Positions 36,767-45,630 of a stretch of 64,000 nucleotides of DNA are shown here, piece by piece (the stretch's first letter is position 1; every line of letters starts with the position of its first letter). The stretch covers positions 40,813-104,812 of the forward strand of contig CAJUKN010000011.1 in the NCBI GenBank assembly GCA_910587485.1, read 5' to 3'. The DNA is from an uncultured Lachnospira sp. (lineage in GTDB: Bacteria > Bacillota > Clostridia > Lachnospirales > Lachnospiraceae). Position numbers and translations under genes: made by a program. A model generated the notes under the pieces. It was given only the letters and a program-made list of their open reading frames with translations, was not told the DNA's origin and ran no database searches.

Positions 36767-36769
36767 TTA

Positions 36770-37213
36770 TTATCCCTTCTTTCTTTTAAATAGCCCCTTT
36801 TTCTTCTTTTCTTCTACAACAATTTTACCACCACGAACAGATTTGATTCCAGTGATATAGATACCACTTACCTCAGCCTTTATTTCGGCTTTGATAGGAA
36901 TCTGGTCAAATACTTTTGGGTCACACATCAGTGACATAATTCTTGGTCCAATTTTAGCTTTAACAATTGGCATCTTAGAACCACGAAGATACTTAGGTGT
37001 CTGTTCAAGTACCATTTTAGGCAGACCAGACTCTTTTAGTTTCATTTTCTTTTTATCTATGACAAGCATAGACATAACTTGTTTGGCAGCATCAATCTGT
37101 TCCTGTTGTGCATCTTGCTTTTTTTTGAGCTTATTTGCAAAGATAAACAAAGCAATAAATGCCACCAAAAGCACAGCTATGATGACTAACAATACAATAC
37201 TCCAAACTGGCAT
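36770..37213 (-). CDS. Conserved single-span membrane protein, unknown
   Basis: 147 aa. One N-terminal hydrophobic span (residues 4-27), then a Lys/Gln-rich helical stretch and a small domain containing SGLPKMVLEQTPKYLRGSKMPIV and a Lys-rich tail. It likely faces the cytoplasm. I believe related proteins occur beside pncB in Lachnospiraceae but no function is known to me. Start ATG follows GGAGG. Three bases separate it from pncB downstream. Confidence 0.7.
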   Translation of the reverse strand: MPVWSIVLLVIIAVLLVAFIALFIFANKLKKKQDAQQEQIDAAKQVMSMLVIDKKKMKLKESGLPKMVLEQTPKYLRGSKMPIVKAKIGPRIMSLMCDPKVFDQIPIKAEIKAEVSGIYITGIKSVRGGKIVVEEKKKKGLFKRKKG

Positions 37214-37326
37214 TGTTAAACCCTCCTAGTAATAAATAAATCCCAAATATTGTAACATAGCAAAGGCGTTTAAACAAGAGAATTATTAGGTGCAAAATAG
37301 TAGTTGCTTGACATGTTATCAGCTTG

Positions 37327-38076
37327 CTATAAAGCTTTTGGCTTATTGATAAGACATTGATTGTGTTCATATATATCTTTTACAATATTGTAAGTAATAT
37401 CAGAAAGGTTGCGGCGTTCTTCTTTAGACATAGAAGCGACGTCAATCGGCTTTCCAAATTCAATAATGGTTTGTGTTCGTTTAATAAATGGCATATGTGT
37501 TTCTAAAATATTTTCAGTATTATTTTGTACCATAGGAATAATTTTGCAGTTGCTTTTTTCTGCAAGTTTAAAACTTCCCCCATGAAATTTTAAAACACCA
37601 TCACTATCATTGCGTGTTCCCTCAGGAAATATAACAATGGACTTTCCATTTTTAAGATATTCAATGCCTTTTAAAATAGTTTTTAAACCCTCTTTTGGAT
37701 TTTGACGGTCTAGTAAAAGGCAGTACAGATAGCGCATCCAAACACGTATAATAGGTACTTTATTCATTTCTTTTTTTGCAATAAATCCAGTAATATTAGG
37801 CATGATGCTGTAAGCTATAACTGTATCAAAATTTCCTCTATGATTGCCAACAAATAAAACCGATTCATTTAAGGGAATATTCTCTTTACCAATGATGGTT
37901 ATTTTGGTTCCACTTATAAAAAGAACAACTTTAAATATGCCTTGAACAATTCGCAAGGAACTGATATCTTTGGCATTTATATTTATCTTGCCTATAAGCC
38001 ATTCTAAAGGCAGCATAATTAGGCTTACAATAAAAACAATAAACATAAATAAAGCTACTAAAATTACTCGTATCAT
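37327..38076 (-). CDS. plsC: 1-acyl-sn-glycerol-3-phosphate acyltransferase
   Basis: 249 aa. Hydrophobic N-terminus (about residues 5-30), then the acyltransferase motifs: NHRGNFD (NHx4D), KEMNKVPIIRVWMR, and IVIFPEGTRNDSDG. It acylates lysophosphatidic acid to phosphatidic acid at the membrane. ATG 38076 follows GGAGG with an 8-base spacer; the upstream in-frame ATG at 38091 overlaps that site. Lies 60 bases downstream of aguB on the same strand. Confidence 0.92.
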   Translation of the reverse strand: MIRVILVALFMFIVFIVSLIMLPLEWLIGKININAKDISSLRIVQGIFKVVLFISGTKITIIGKENIPLNESVLFVGNHRGNFDTVIAYSIMPNITGFIAKKEMNKVPIIRVWMRYLYCLLLDRQNPKEGLKTILKGIEYLKNGKSIVIFPEGTRNDSDGVLKFHGGSFKLAEKSNCKIIPMVQNNTENILETHMPFIKRTQTIIEFGKPIDVASMSKEERRNLSDITYNIVKDIYEHNQCLINKPKAL

Positions 38077-38136
38077 TTTAAAATCCTCCATTATTTTCCG
38101 TCTGCGAGTTTTATAAACAGCTCACAATTCTTCATT

Positions 38137-39018
38137 TTAGGCTTTATGTATATAGTCATAACATTCAGGTCTTCTGTCTCGAAAAAGCCCCCAGCTTAGA
38201 CGAAGTTGTTTTATAGCATCCAAATCAACAGTGGCACATATAAACCCTTCCTCATTTTTATCAAGCTGTTGTATAATTTCTCCTGTTTCATTCGTTATAA
38301 AAGATGAGCCATAAAAGGTGAGACTTGACGATTGATGACCATTTTCGTTACTAGGTACAACAGTTTCTGTACCTATGCGGTTTGCAGCAACTACAGGTAC
38401 AATATTTGCAGCAGCATGACCTTGCATTACTCGACGCCAGTGTGGTTGGCTGTCACATTCAAGGATAGGTTCGCAGCCAATAGCAGTAGGGTACATTAGT
38501 ATATCAGCTCCCATAAGAGCCATGCATCTTGCCGCTTCTGGAAACCATTGGTCCCAACAAATTCCAACACCTATTTTCCCATAGGCAGTGTCCCACACTT
38601 TAAAACCTGTATTTCCGGGAGTAAAGTAAAATTTCTCTTGGTAATAATGGTCATCGGGTATATGTGTTTTTCTATAGATGCCCAAAATGCTACCATCTGC
38701 ATCAATCATGGCAATGGAATTAAATGTTGTATTATTGCTTTTTTCAAAAAAGCTAATTGGCATAACAATAGAAAGTTCTGCACAAATTTTTGAAAAGTGT
38801 TTTATTGCAGGGTTACTGTCAATATCTGTAGCTATGTTGTAATAGTCGTAATTTCTTTCTTGACAAAAATATTTTGTCTCAAAAAGTTCTGGCAAAAGTA
38901 TAATATTTGCACCTTTATCTTTGGCAGCTCGAACAAAACCTTCAGCTTTTATAATATTTGTATTAGGGTCTATTGAATTACATGCCATTTGAATGGCAGC
39001 GATTGTAATATTTTTCAT
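38137..39018 (-). CDS. aguB: N-carbamoylputrescine amidase
   Basis: 293 aa, nitrilase superfamily. Catalytic triad visible: Glu in LLPELFET, Lys in YRKTHIPD, Cys in VGICWDQWFPEAAR. The C-terminal SWGLFRDRRPE and ILMYPTAIG segments fit AguB. It hydrolyses N-carbamoylputrescine to putrescine, CO2 and NH3 and follows the agmatine deiminase gene on the same strand, giving a complete agmatine-to-putrescine route. The start is ATG 39018 (MKNITIAAIQM) after AAGAAAGGA; a longer frame runs into repeat R4. Confidence 0.94.
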   Translation of the reverse strand: MKNITIAAIQMACNSIDPNTNIIKAEGFVRAAKDKGANIILLPELFETKYFCQERNYDYYNIATDIDSNPAIKHFSKICAELSIVMPISFFEKSNNTTFNSIAMIDADGSILGIYRKTHIPDDHYYQEKFYFTPGNTGFKVWDTAYGKIGVGICWDQWFPEAARCMALMGADILMYPTAIGCEPILECDSQPHWRRVMQGHAAANIVPVVAANRIGTETVVPSNENGHQSSSLTFYGSSFITNETGEIIQQLDKNEEGFICATVDLDAIKQLRLSWGLFRDRRPECYDYIHKA

Positions 39019-39135
39019 AATAATCCTTTCTTCCAAAATGTAGCATAGGAATTGCATAATAGAAATTTGCAAATGTGATTTCTATTGTTGCATTAAGCCT
39101 TATTTGTGACATTTTGATATAAAGAGGTAACAAGT
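39019..39135. repeat. Dispersed repeat R4, copy 1
   Basis: CAAAATGTAGCATAGGAATTGCATAATAGAAA ... TTTCTATTGTTGCATTAAGCCTTATTTGTGACATTTTG. It forms an imperfect inverted repeat between aguA and aguB and includes the aguB leader. Copy 2 lies at 48805-48920 in front of trkH. Confidence 0.65.
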
Positions 39136-39255
39136 AAGTTTTTTAGATGGATTTTATTTATTTTGTAAATTATTTTTTTTATATTATTCTTATTTTGTGT
39201 TTGTTTTATATATAAATAGTTTTGTATTAGTAGGTTATATAATCAAATTTCTGTA

Positions 39256-40389
39256 TTATTGAAACATTGGAATCTGTTGTGTAATACAGTGAATGTTACC
39301 TCCTCCAATAAGAATGTCTCTTGTATATATTTGTATAATTTTTCTTGTCGGAAAAAGATTTGCAAGTATATCTTTTGCTTTATTATCTGATTTTTTATAA
39401 GAATAATTAAGAGCGTCATTACAGTTGGGATTGGCAAATCCCGGCATAATTACAGCATCATTTGCTATATAAAAGTTCACATAGGAAGCAGCAAGGCGTT
39501 CATTTGGTATTCTTGTTGGTATAAAATTCATATTGTCAAGCCCTTCACATTCTTTATCTGTTATATAAACAGGCTCTGGAAGAGGAAGTTTATGAACTTG
39601 AATAAGGTTGCCTAATGCATCGGTTTGTTCTTGCAGATAGCTTAGACATTGCAGACACATATCATATTGAGGGTCATCTTTATTATCTGTCCAAGCTAAG
39701 ACAACATGTTCCGGTTTTACAAATGCACATATATTATCAATATGTTCGTTCGTTTCATCATTATATATGCCACAGGGAAGCCAAAGGACTTTAGACACAT
39801 TAAGGTATTGACACAGCTTTTCTTCAATCTGTGTCTGTGTCATCTGAGGATTGCGTCCTTTACTTAACAGACAGCTTTTTGTAACCATAGCTGTGCCACA
39901 GCCATCAACATGGATAGCACCACCTTCTAATACAAAATCGCTTGCATCGTATACATCTGCTTGATATAAATCACATAATTTATTTGCCATAGCATTATCT
40001 TTATCCCAAGGAAAATACAATCCGTCAACAAGTCCGCCCCATGCGTTAAATGCCCAGTTAATGCCTCGAAGTTTGCCCAAAGCATTGATTACAAATGTAG
40101 GGGCAACATCGCGCGCCCATGCATCATCATTTGACATTTCTACAACACGAATATGTGGAGGGAGTAATTGTCTTGCATTATTGTATTGTGTGAAGCTGGC
40201 ACATACAGTTACAGATTCAGATTGTGAAATTGCACAGGCAATTTCAACAAATGCCTTTCGTGCTGCATATGCCCCATATTGCCATGAATCGGAACGCTCA
40301 GGCCATATCATAATACAACCATAATGAGATTCAAATTCAGCAGGCATATGAAAGTTATCATTTTTAGGTGTAGATTTTAATATTCTCAT
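39256..40389 (-). CDS. aguA: Agmatine deiminase
   Basis: 377 aa, normal family length. N-terminal MPAEFESHYGCIMIWPERSDSW, central FVLEGGAIHVDGCGTAMVTKSCLL, and C-terminal GGGNIHCITQQIP with the catalytic Cys. It converts agmatine to N-carbamoylputrescine plus ammonia, feeding AguB encoded downstream. The result is putrescine from arginine-derived agmatine, useful for polyamine supply and possibly acid tolerance. ATG follows AAGGA. Repeat R4 fills the 237-base gap to aguB. Confidence 0.95.
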   Translation of the reverse strand: MRILKSTPKNDNFHMPAEFESHYGCIMIWPERSDSWQYGAYAARKAFVEIACAISQSESVTVCASFTQYNNARQLLPPHIRVVEMSNDDAWARDVAPTFVINALGKLRGINWAFNAWGGLVDGLYFPWDKDNAMANKLCDLYQADVYDASDFVLEGGAIHVDGCGTAMVTKSCLLSKGRNPQMTQTQIEEKLCQYLNVSKVLWLPCGIYNDETNEHIDNICAFVKPEHVVLAWTDNKDDPQYDMCLQCLSYLQEQTDALGNLIQVHKLPLPEPVYITDKECEGLDNMNFIPTRIPNERLAASYVNFYIANDAVIMPGFANPNCNDALNYSYKKSDNKAKDILANLFPTRKIIQIYTRDILIGGGNIHCITQQIPMFQ

Positions 40390-40457
40390 TTATTATATCC
40401 TTATTATAATCAAGAAGATATTTAAAATCTGCTTGATTGATTTTACTTAATTGTTAT

Positions 40458-41495
40458 TTATTGTTCTTTAATATACTGTGAACAGCCGCTAGAATAAGTT
40501 AAAGTTCCATCAAATGTACAAAATATAGCCTCTACATTTGGTGTGTTTTCAATGAGCTTCAATCCTTCTTCCAATCCTAATGCAAAACAGGTAGTACTAA
40601 GACAGTCACCTTGTAATGAGTTTGTGGAGATAACAGTCACATTTGTTAATTCGTTTTGATAAGGATATCCTGTTTTAGGATTTAAAATATGGTGATACAA
40701 TTCACCATTTTCATAAAAATATCGCTCATAGTTGCCTGAAGATACAACAGATAAATCATTTATATTTAATGTAAATAATAGCTCGCTTTCATCAAACGGT
40801 TTTCTAATTCCTACATGAAATGGGATACTATCATCTCGTGAGCCAATACACAAAACATTGCCGCCTAGATTAATAATAGCATGATGAATGTTGTTGTCTA
40901 ATAAAAATATCTTTATTTTATCGGCAATAAAACCTTTGGCAATTGCGCCAAGGTCAATCATTGTATCTTCTGGTTTGGATATGATATAGTTATCATTGTT
41001 CAACTTCGTTATTTCAATCTTTGAGTAATCCACAAAAGACAAAGCGTTGCTAATGCTTTCATAGGAAGGTGCCTGCGGTTTTTCTGCCGCAAAATTCCAA
41101 AGAGAGGAAACACTTCCTATTGTAATATCAAATGCACCTTTGGATATATTGCAATAATTTAGTCCAGTTTCAATCAGTTGTCCAAGTTCATAAGGCACCT
41201 CCATGGAACTGCTATTATTTAACTGGGATAACATACTGGTTGTAATCGTTCTTGACAGCATAGCTTCATAGGTATCACAAAGATTGAGTGCATTGTTTAG
41301 TATTTCTTTTAATTTGGCAGTTGAGTGTCCTCCAGTGGTATATGACTTAATAGAAACATAAGTATTTAATTTAAAACCTGTTACTTCAACAGGTTCATTT
41401 AGGGAAAAAGAACCACAGCCAACTAAAAATACAGTTAAAGGTAAATATAGTGTTATACATAATAAAATCGTAATTAATTTTAATTTTTTCGTCAA
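40458..41495 (-). CDS. apbE: FAD:protein FMN transferase lipoprotein (ApbE)
   Basis: 345 aa. Lipoprotein signal with FLVGC lipobox (Cys about residue 27). ApbE motifs: VSSLWNF, DLGAIAKGFIADKI, NLGGNVLCIGSR, SSGNYERYF, HHILNPKTGYP and the GDCLSTTCFALG segment. It attaches FMN to Thr/Ser of extracytoplasmic flavoproteins such as RnfG or NqrC-type subunits, none of which is in the window. The start is likely TTG 41495; AAAGGA is about 13 bases upstream. Alone in its transcription unit. Confidence 0.92.
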   Translation of the reverse strand: MTKKLKLITILLCITLYLPLTVFLVGCGSFSLNEPVEVTGFKLNTYVSIKSYTTGGHSTAKLKEILNNALNLCDTYEAMLSRTITTSMLSQLNNSSSMEVPYELGQLIETGLNYCNISKGAFDITIGSVSSLWNFAAEKPQAPSYESISNALSFVDYSKIEITKLNNDNYIISKPEDTMIDLGAIAKGFIADKIKIFLLDNNIHHAIINLGGNVLCIGSRDDSIPFHVGIRKPFDESELLFTLNINDLSVVSSGNYERYFYENGELYHHILNPKTGYPYQNELTNVTVISTNSLQGDCLSTTCFALGLEEGLKLIENTPNVEAIFCTFDGTLTYSSGCSQYIKEQ

Positions 41496-41846
41496 ATGTT
41501 TGTAAGTGTCCTTTCATAAACAAAGTTCAATTTTAAATATATTAGTAGCATAATAAGTATAACAGAATTACATATATTCGGCAATTATCAATTAGAAAAT
41601 CCAGTTTTTAAAAAAATATATTAATAAAATTAAAAATATATAAAAATTAAATATTTGATTGACAATATTCGATTAATGATATAAGATTAACATTATAAAT
41701 ATAAATTTACAATTATAAACAATGAAAAATGTGTGAAATGTCTTTTTTTTAATAAGTTATTATGATATAACAATAACGTCGTTGTAAGTGACATCAGTCT
41801 TTTAAGATGACAAAACATAGGATTTAAGATAAGAAAGGAATAATAT
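41496..41846. other. AT-rich intergenic region with divergent promoters
   Basis: 351 bases between divergent apbE and the PPIase gene. Very AT-rich; no gene or strong hairpin seen. Holds the leaders and promoters of both. Confidence 0.5.
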
Positions 41847-43013
41847 ATGAAAAAGAAATTTTTTAGTGCAATTCTTGCAACTGTACTTCTTACTTCTTTT
41901 GTAGGCTGTAGTAATAATAAAGCATCAAATGATGGTGATGATACTTCTAATAAAGCTATGGCAGCAAGTGAATATAATGATTACTTTAAGGCAAATGCTG
42001 TTGTTTACAAGAATTTGGTAACATTGCCAAATTATGAAGGTCTTGAGGTATCTGTAGATAAGTCTATATTAGATGTGACCGATGAGAAAGTTGATGAACA
42101 TATTAATAAAATACTTTCATCATTCTCAACAACAGAACAGGTTACAGAGGGAGTGACTGCAAGTGGAGATTCTATTAATCTTGATTTTTGTGGCAAGCTT
42201 GATGGAGTAGCATTTGCGGGTGGTACGGCTACATCTACAAGTTATACAATTGGTTCAGGTCGTTACATACAAGATTTAGACCAAGGTTTAATTGGTCTTA
42301 CAGTTGGGCAGGAATATGATATTCCATGCAGATTCCCTGATGGTTATGAAAATACAGAACTTGCAGGAAAAGATGTAATATTTACTGTTACTGTAAATTA
42401 CATATCAAAAACAAATATTCCGGATCTTACAGATGATTGGGTTTCATCAAATAGAGAGGCTGCTGGAATCAAAAGTAATAATGTTACCGAATTAAAGCAA
42501 GAAACAAAAGATTATCTTACAGAGAGTAATCAATTAGAATATAATAATCAAAAGTATACAGAATTGATGAAAAAGATAGTAGATGGTATGACGATTACAA
42601 ATTATCCTGAAAAAGAATTAAATAGTCTTATGGAAGTCTATAAAAATAATATTAGGTCAGAATATGAGACATATAAAGAGTATTATGCAACGAATGGTAT
42701 AAGTGATTTTAATGGATATCTTGCTAACATGGGATTATCATCAGAAGATGAATTTACAGATTACGCAAAAGAAACAGCACAAGAGTATCTTAAAAACAAG
42801 ATGGCACTTACAATTATTGCAGCAGATAATAATATTGAAGTGACAGAGACAGAGATTAAAGAGCTTGGCGAAGAATGGGCAACTTATTATGGTTATGATA
42901 ATTATCAAGCTATTCTTGATGAGTATGGTGATGAGATGAACTGTGAGGTTGGTTTTGAAGTATTGTATCAAAAAGTTCAGGAATTGCTTATACAAAAAGC
43001 TGTTGAAGTGTAA
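41847..43013 (+). CDS. Trigger-factor-like FKBP peptidyl-prolyl isomerase lipoprotein
   Basis: 388 aa. Lipoprotein signal (TSFVGC lipobox, Cys about 21). After a short linker, an N-terminal-like strand region, then an FKBP domain (GDSINLDFCGKLDGVAF ... YTIGSGRYIQDLDQGLIGLTVGQEYDIPCRFPDGY) as in trigger factor, then a helical trigger-factor C-terminal chaperone region ending at the C-terminus. The ribosome-binding domain of trigger factor is missing, so this is an extracytoplasmic folding factor tethered to the membrane, comparable in role to PrsA. ATG follows AAGAAAGGA. Transcribed alone. Confidence 0.88.
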   Translation: MKKKFFSAILATVLLTSFVGCSNNKASNDGDDTSNKAMAASEYNDYFKANAVVYKNLVTLPNYEGLEVSVDKSILDVTDEKVDEHINKILSSFSTTEQVTEGVTASGDSINLDFCGKLDGVAFAGGTATSTSYTIGSGRYIQDLDQGLIGLTVGQEYDIPCRFPDGYENTELAGKDVIFTVTVNYISKTNIPDLTDDWVSSNREAAGIKSNNVTELKQETKDYLTESNQLEYNNQKYTELMKKIVDGMTITNYPEKELNSLMEVYKNNIRSEYETYKEYYATNGISDFNGYLANMGLSSEDEFTDYAKETAQEYLKNKMALTIIAADNNIEVTETEIKELGEEWATYYGYDNYQAILDEYGDEMNCEVGFEVLYQKVQELLIQKAVEV

Positions 43014-43047
43014 TGAAATTGCATGATAAAGTTGTAATAAGATTATA

Positions 43048-43080
43048 CACAAGCTACAAAGTGGATTGTAGATATTTATC
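43048..43080. repeat. Dispersed repeat R1, diverged copy
   Basis: ACAAGCTACAAAGTGGATTG then TAGATATTTATC; clearly related to the GGATTGYRAATATC core of the other copies. Lies 35 bases after a stop codon. Confidence 0.45.
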
Positions 43081-43108
43081 AAATAAAAATAATTTATAAG
43101 ATTAAAAC

Positions 43109-43175
43109 CATTTGTGTCTGTGTGTTGCTTGATACAAATGGTTTATGTACAAAAAGCAGCATAGAAGGGAATTTA
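43109..43175. repeat. Dispersed repeat R3, copy 2
   Basis: ATTTGTGTCTGTGTGTTGCTTGATA and GTACAAAAAGCAGCATAGAAG match the copy at 30490-30590, here with a shorter middle. Confidence 0.5.
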
Positions 43176-43213
43176 ATATGTTGTGTCATCTAATAATAGA
43201 TTTAAGTGTTTTA

Positions 43214-43254
43214 CTCTGTACAAGGTCTGATGATTGGGCGAAACTTGTACAGAG
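43214..43254. promoter_or_regulatory. Perfect 11-bp inverted repeat upstream of MFS gene
   Basis: CTCTGTACAAG (43214-43224) and CTTGTACAGAG (43244-43254) with a 19-base loop, about 90 bases before the MFS start. No T-run follows, so a leader structure or operator is more likely than a terminator. Confidence 0.6.
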
Positions 43255-43342
43255 ATAGATAATTATAAATTCGTCCACATTGGATTTTGTACTTATGGGT
43301 AATTGATAAAAAAATAGAAAAAACCATAAGGAGATAAATTCA

Positions 43343-44641
43343 ATGAAGAATAGTTTTAAAAGATATATTATATTTTGGATTAGTCAAGCGTGTTCACAAT
43401 TAGGAAGTTCCATGACAGCATTTGCGCTGATTTTATGGGTATATACAAAAAATGGTTCGGCTATGACCGTCTCATTAATGTCTTTTTTTAATTATGTGCC
43501 ATATATTATTGTAAGTTTGTTTGCTGGTACATTTGTAGATACACATAGCAAAAAGAAGATTATGCTGATATCAGATAGTATAGCTGCTATCTGTTCAGTT
43601 GTTATATTTACCTTAAATCAAGTAGATGGACTGCAAATATGGAATATTTATTTAGTAAATTTTATAATCGGATTTATGAACGCTTTTCAAGGACCTGCAT
43701 CATCCGTGGCAATGGGAAAAGTTGTACCTAAGGATAAGTTGACACAGGTCAGTGGTATGAATTCTTTTTCTAGTAACCTCGTAGCAGTAATGTCACCAGT
43801 GTTGGCAGCATCGTTGTTTGCATTAGGAGGACTCAAGCTGATTTTGATAATTGATTTATGCAGCTTTATAGTTGCTTTTATGGTATTACTTGTTGTGCTT
43901 AAGATTCCAGAAGATACATTTGTAAAAGTGAAAAAAAAGTCTATGTTTGCAGGCTGTGCAGAAGGTTTTAGTTATTTGAAAAATAATAAAGCAATCTTTA
44001 CAATTATTATTACAATGGCTTTGTTAAATTTCTTTTCCAGACTGACATATGAAAATATTTTGTCACCAATGATACTTTCAAGAAGTGGAAATAATAGTGT
44101 TGTATTAGGTATTGTGAATGCAGTGATGGGAATTGGAGGTATTGTAGGAGGTATTATTGTTTCTACTGGAAAAGTAAAAGGAAACAGTGCAAAGATGATT
44201 TATATATCAGCAATGCTCTCATTTTTATTGGGCGATGTTATGATGGGAGCTGGCAGAAATATCATATTTTGGGCATTTGCTTCATTTGCAGCAAGTTTTC
44301 CAATACCTTTTATCAATGCAGGGCAAATGGTGATTTTGTATAAATGTGTTCCACAAGAAATACAAGGAAGAGTATTTGCATTAAGAAATGCGCTTCAATT
44401 TAGTACCATTCCTTTAGGTATTTTGTTGGGAGGATTTTTGGCTGATTATGTGTTTGAACCATTTATGATGACAGAAAATGCAGTTGCTAAAATATTACAA
44501 ACCATAGTAGGAGAAGGTGTAGGAAGTGGTATGGCTGTAATGTTTTTATGTACAGGTATATTAGGGGCATTGTTTAGTTTGATTTCATATCAACAAAAAG
44601 ATATTCGTAGGCTTGACAAACCAGAGCTTGATAAACAATAA
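43343..44641 (+). CDS. MFS-family exporter
   Basis: 432 aa with 12 hydrophobic segments. FKRYIIFWISQACSQLGSSMT at the N-terminus and the FAGTFVDTHSKKKIMLISD loop (MFS motif A, G-x-x-x-D-x-x-x-K-K) place it in the drug-efflux branch similar to MefA/enterobactin exporter-type MFS_3 proteins. Substrate unknown. ATG follows AAGGAGA. A perfect inverted repeat in the leader suggests regulation. A terminator follows. Confidence 0.9.
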   Translation: MKNSFKRYIIFWISQACSQLGSSMTAFALILWVYTKNGSAMTVSLMSFFNYVPYIIVSLFAGTFVDTHSKKKIMLISDSIAAICSVVIFTLNQVDGLQIWNIYLVNFIIGFMNAFQGPASSVAMGKVVPKDKLTQVSGMNSFSSNLVAVMSPVLAASLFALGGLKLILIIDLCSFIVAFMVLLVVLKIPEDTFVKVKKKSMFAGCAEGFSYLKNNKAIFTIIITMALLNFFSRLTYENILSPMILSRSGNNSVVLGIVNAVMGIGGIVGGIIVSTGKVKGNSAKMIYISAMLSFLLGDVMMGAGRNIIFWAFASFAASFPIPFINAGQMVILYKCVPQEIQGRVFALRNALQFSTIPLGILLGGFLADYVFEPFMMTENAVAKILQTIVGEGVGSGMAVMFLCTGILGALFSLISYQQKDIRRLDKPELDKQ

Positions 44642-44663
44642 TTTTTAAAAGAAGAATAATATT

Positions 44664-44770
44664 CAGGGACTAAAAGCAAAAAAATTTTATACAAGATATG
44701 AATGAGACAATGTATTATGTACCATGTATCTTGTAGAGATTGTTTGTGCTGCAGTAGTCCCTGTTTTTCT
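44664..44770 (+). terminator. Long hairpin terminator after MFS gene
   Basis: Outer stem CAGGGACTA / TAGTCCCTG (44664-44672 with 44755-44763), inner stem TACAAGATA / TATCTTGTA, then TTTTTCTTT. Convergent genes on both sides. Confidence 0.7.
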
Positions 44771-44832
44771 TTATATATAGAACCAGTATTTTTTAAGAAA
44801 AGTTTGAAACTATAAAGTTATTTAAAATGTAT

Positions 44833-45630
44833 TTAGAAGCTGTGACCGCCGCCACCTCCACCACTGCTGTGACCGCCGCCACCTCCACCACTGCCGCCGC
44901 TGCTGCTAGAGCTAGGCGGACTGTACTGTTTTGTTGTGTGTGTAAATTGAAGCTGATAATTATCAAATGAATTGTTGGCAAAAATGCCAGATAATATTTC
45001 ATTGTCACTAGCCTTTGGAGTACGAGAATACATTTTTACAATAAAGTAATTGATTATAACAGCGAGTATAATTGCTAAAAGTGCGTTGCTTATATATTTC
45101 ATTGGCTGTCTTATCTTTTGTCCCTTTAATAAGGTTAATTCTTGTTCAAAAACCTTTGCCGCACAAGAAAAATAATCACGATTAGAAGCATATGTATATA
45201 CATTATCGGTTATGGAATCAGCATAACTGTTTGTAATCGTATTATAAATAGCTCCATTGCTGTGAATCCATATATTTCTATAATCCATATCAATAACAAA
45301 TATAGTACCACTGCTGCTGCCAAATAATTGCCTATAATAAGAAGAAATAAATGATTCTGTGCTTGAATAGGTATTTGTATCAATTGTTTTAAAAGCCACA
45401 TTGCCATATGCGGTAATATCCTGCATGATTGCTTGTAACTCGGCACATTGAGCTTCTGTCAATAAATTGGCTTCATCATCTATATAGACACTATAACCTG
45501 TTGTTGCATCTGTATAGACTGGTGTTGTTTGGTTGGCACCAAATGTCAAAACAGTAGGGTATAGAGCTATTGTAATAATACATATTAAAAAGAGAATAAA
45601 CCATATGTGTAAATTTTTTTTATGCACCAT
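44833..45630 (-). CDS. TPM-domain (TLP18.3/Psb32/MOLO-1) membrane protein
   Basis: 265 aa from the ATG at 45630. Signal/anchor near residues 7-28, then a TPM domain (VYIDDEANLLTEAQCAELQAIM ... GTIFVIDMDYRNIWIHSNG), a second membrane span (about 184-202), and a C-terminal tail of Ser then Gly/His repeats ending GGHSF. TPM domains are extracytoplasmic; the Gly-rich SGGGGGGHS tail is common in this family (YgcG-like). Overlaps the upstream zinc-ribbon gene by 11 bases; AGGAGG lies just before ATGATG. Role unknown; the pair is probably a membrane complex. Confidence 0.85.
   Translation of the reverse strand: MVHKKNLHIWFILFLICIITIALYPTVLTFGANQTTPVYTDATTGYSVYIDDEANLLTEAQCAELQAIMQDITAYGNVAFKTIDTNTYSSTESFISSYYRQLFGSSSGTIFVIDMDYRNIWIHSNGAIYNTITNSYADSITDNVYTYASNRDYFSCAAKVFEQELTLLKGQKIRQPMKYISNALLAIILAVIINYFIVKMYSRTPKASDNEILSGIFANNSFDNYQLQFTHTTKQYSPPSSSSSGGSGGGGGGHSSGGGGGGHSF

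Larger units (their letters stand above)
43014..43342. other. Intergenic region with repeats R1 and R3 and a perfect inverted repeat
   Basis: 329 bases, no gene. Contains R1 (43048-43080), R3 (43109-43175) and the inverted repeat at 43214-43254 in front of the MFS gene. Confidence 0.6.
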
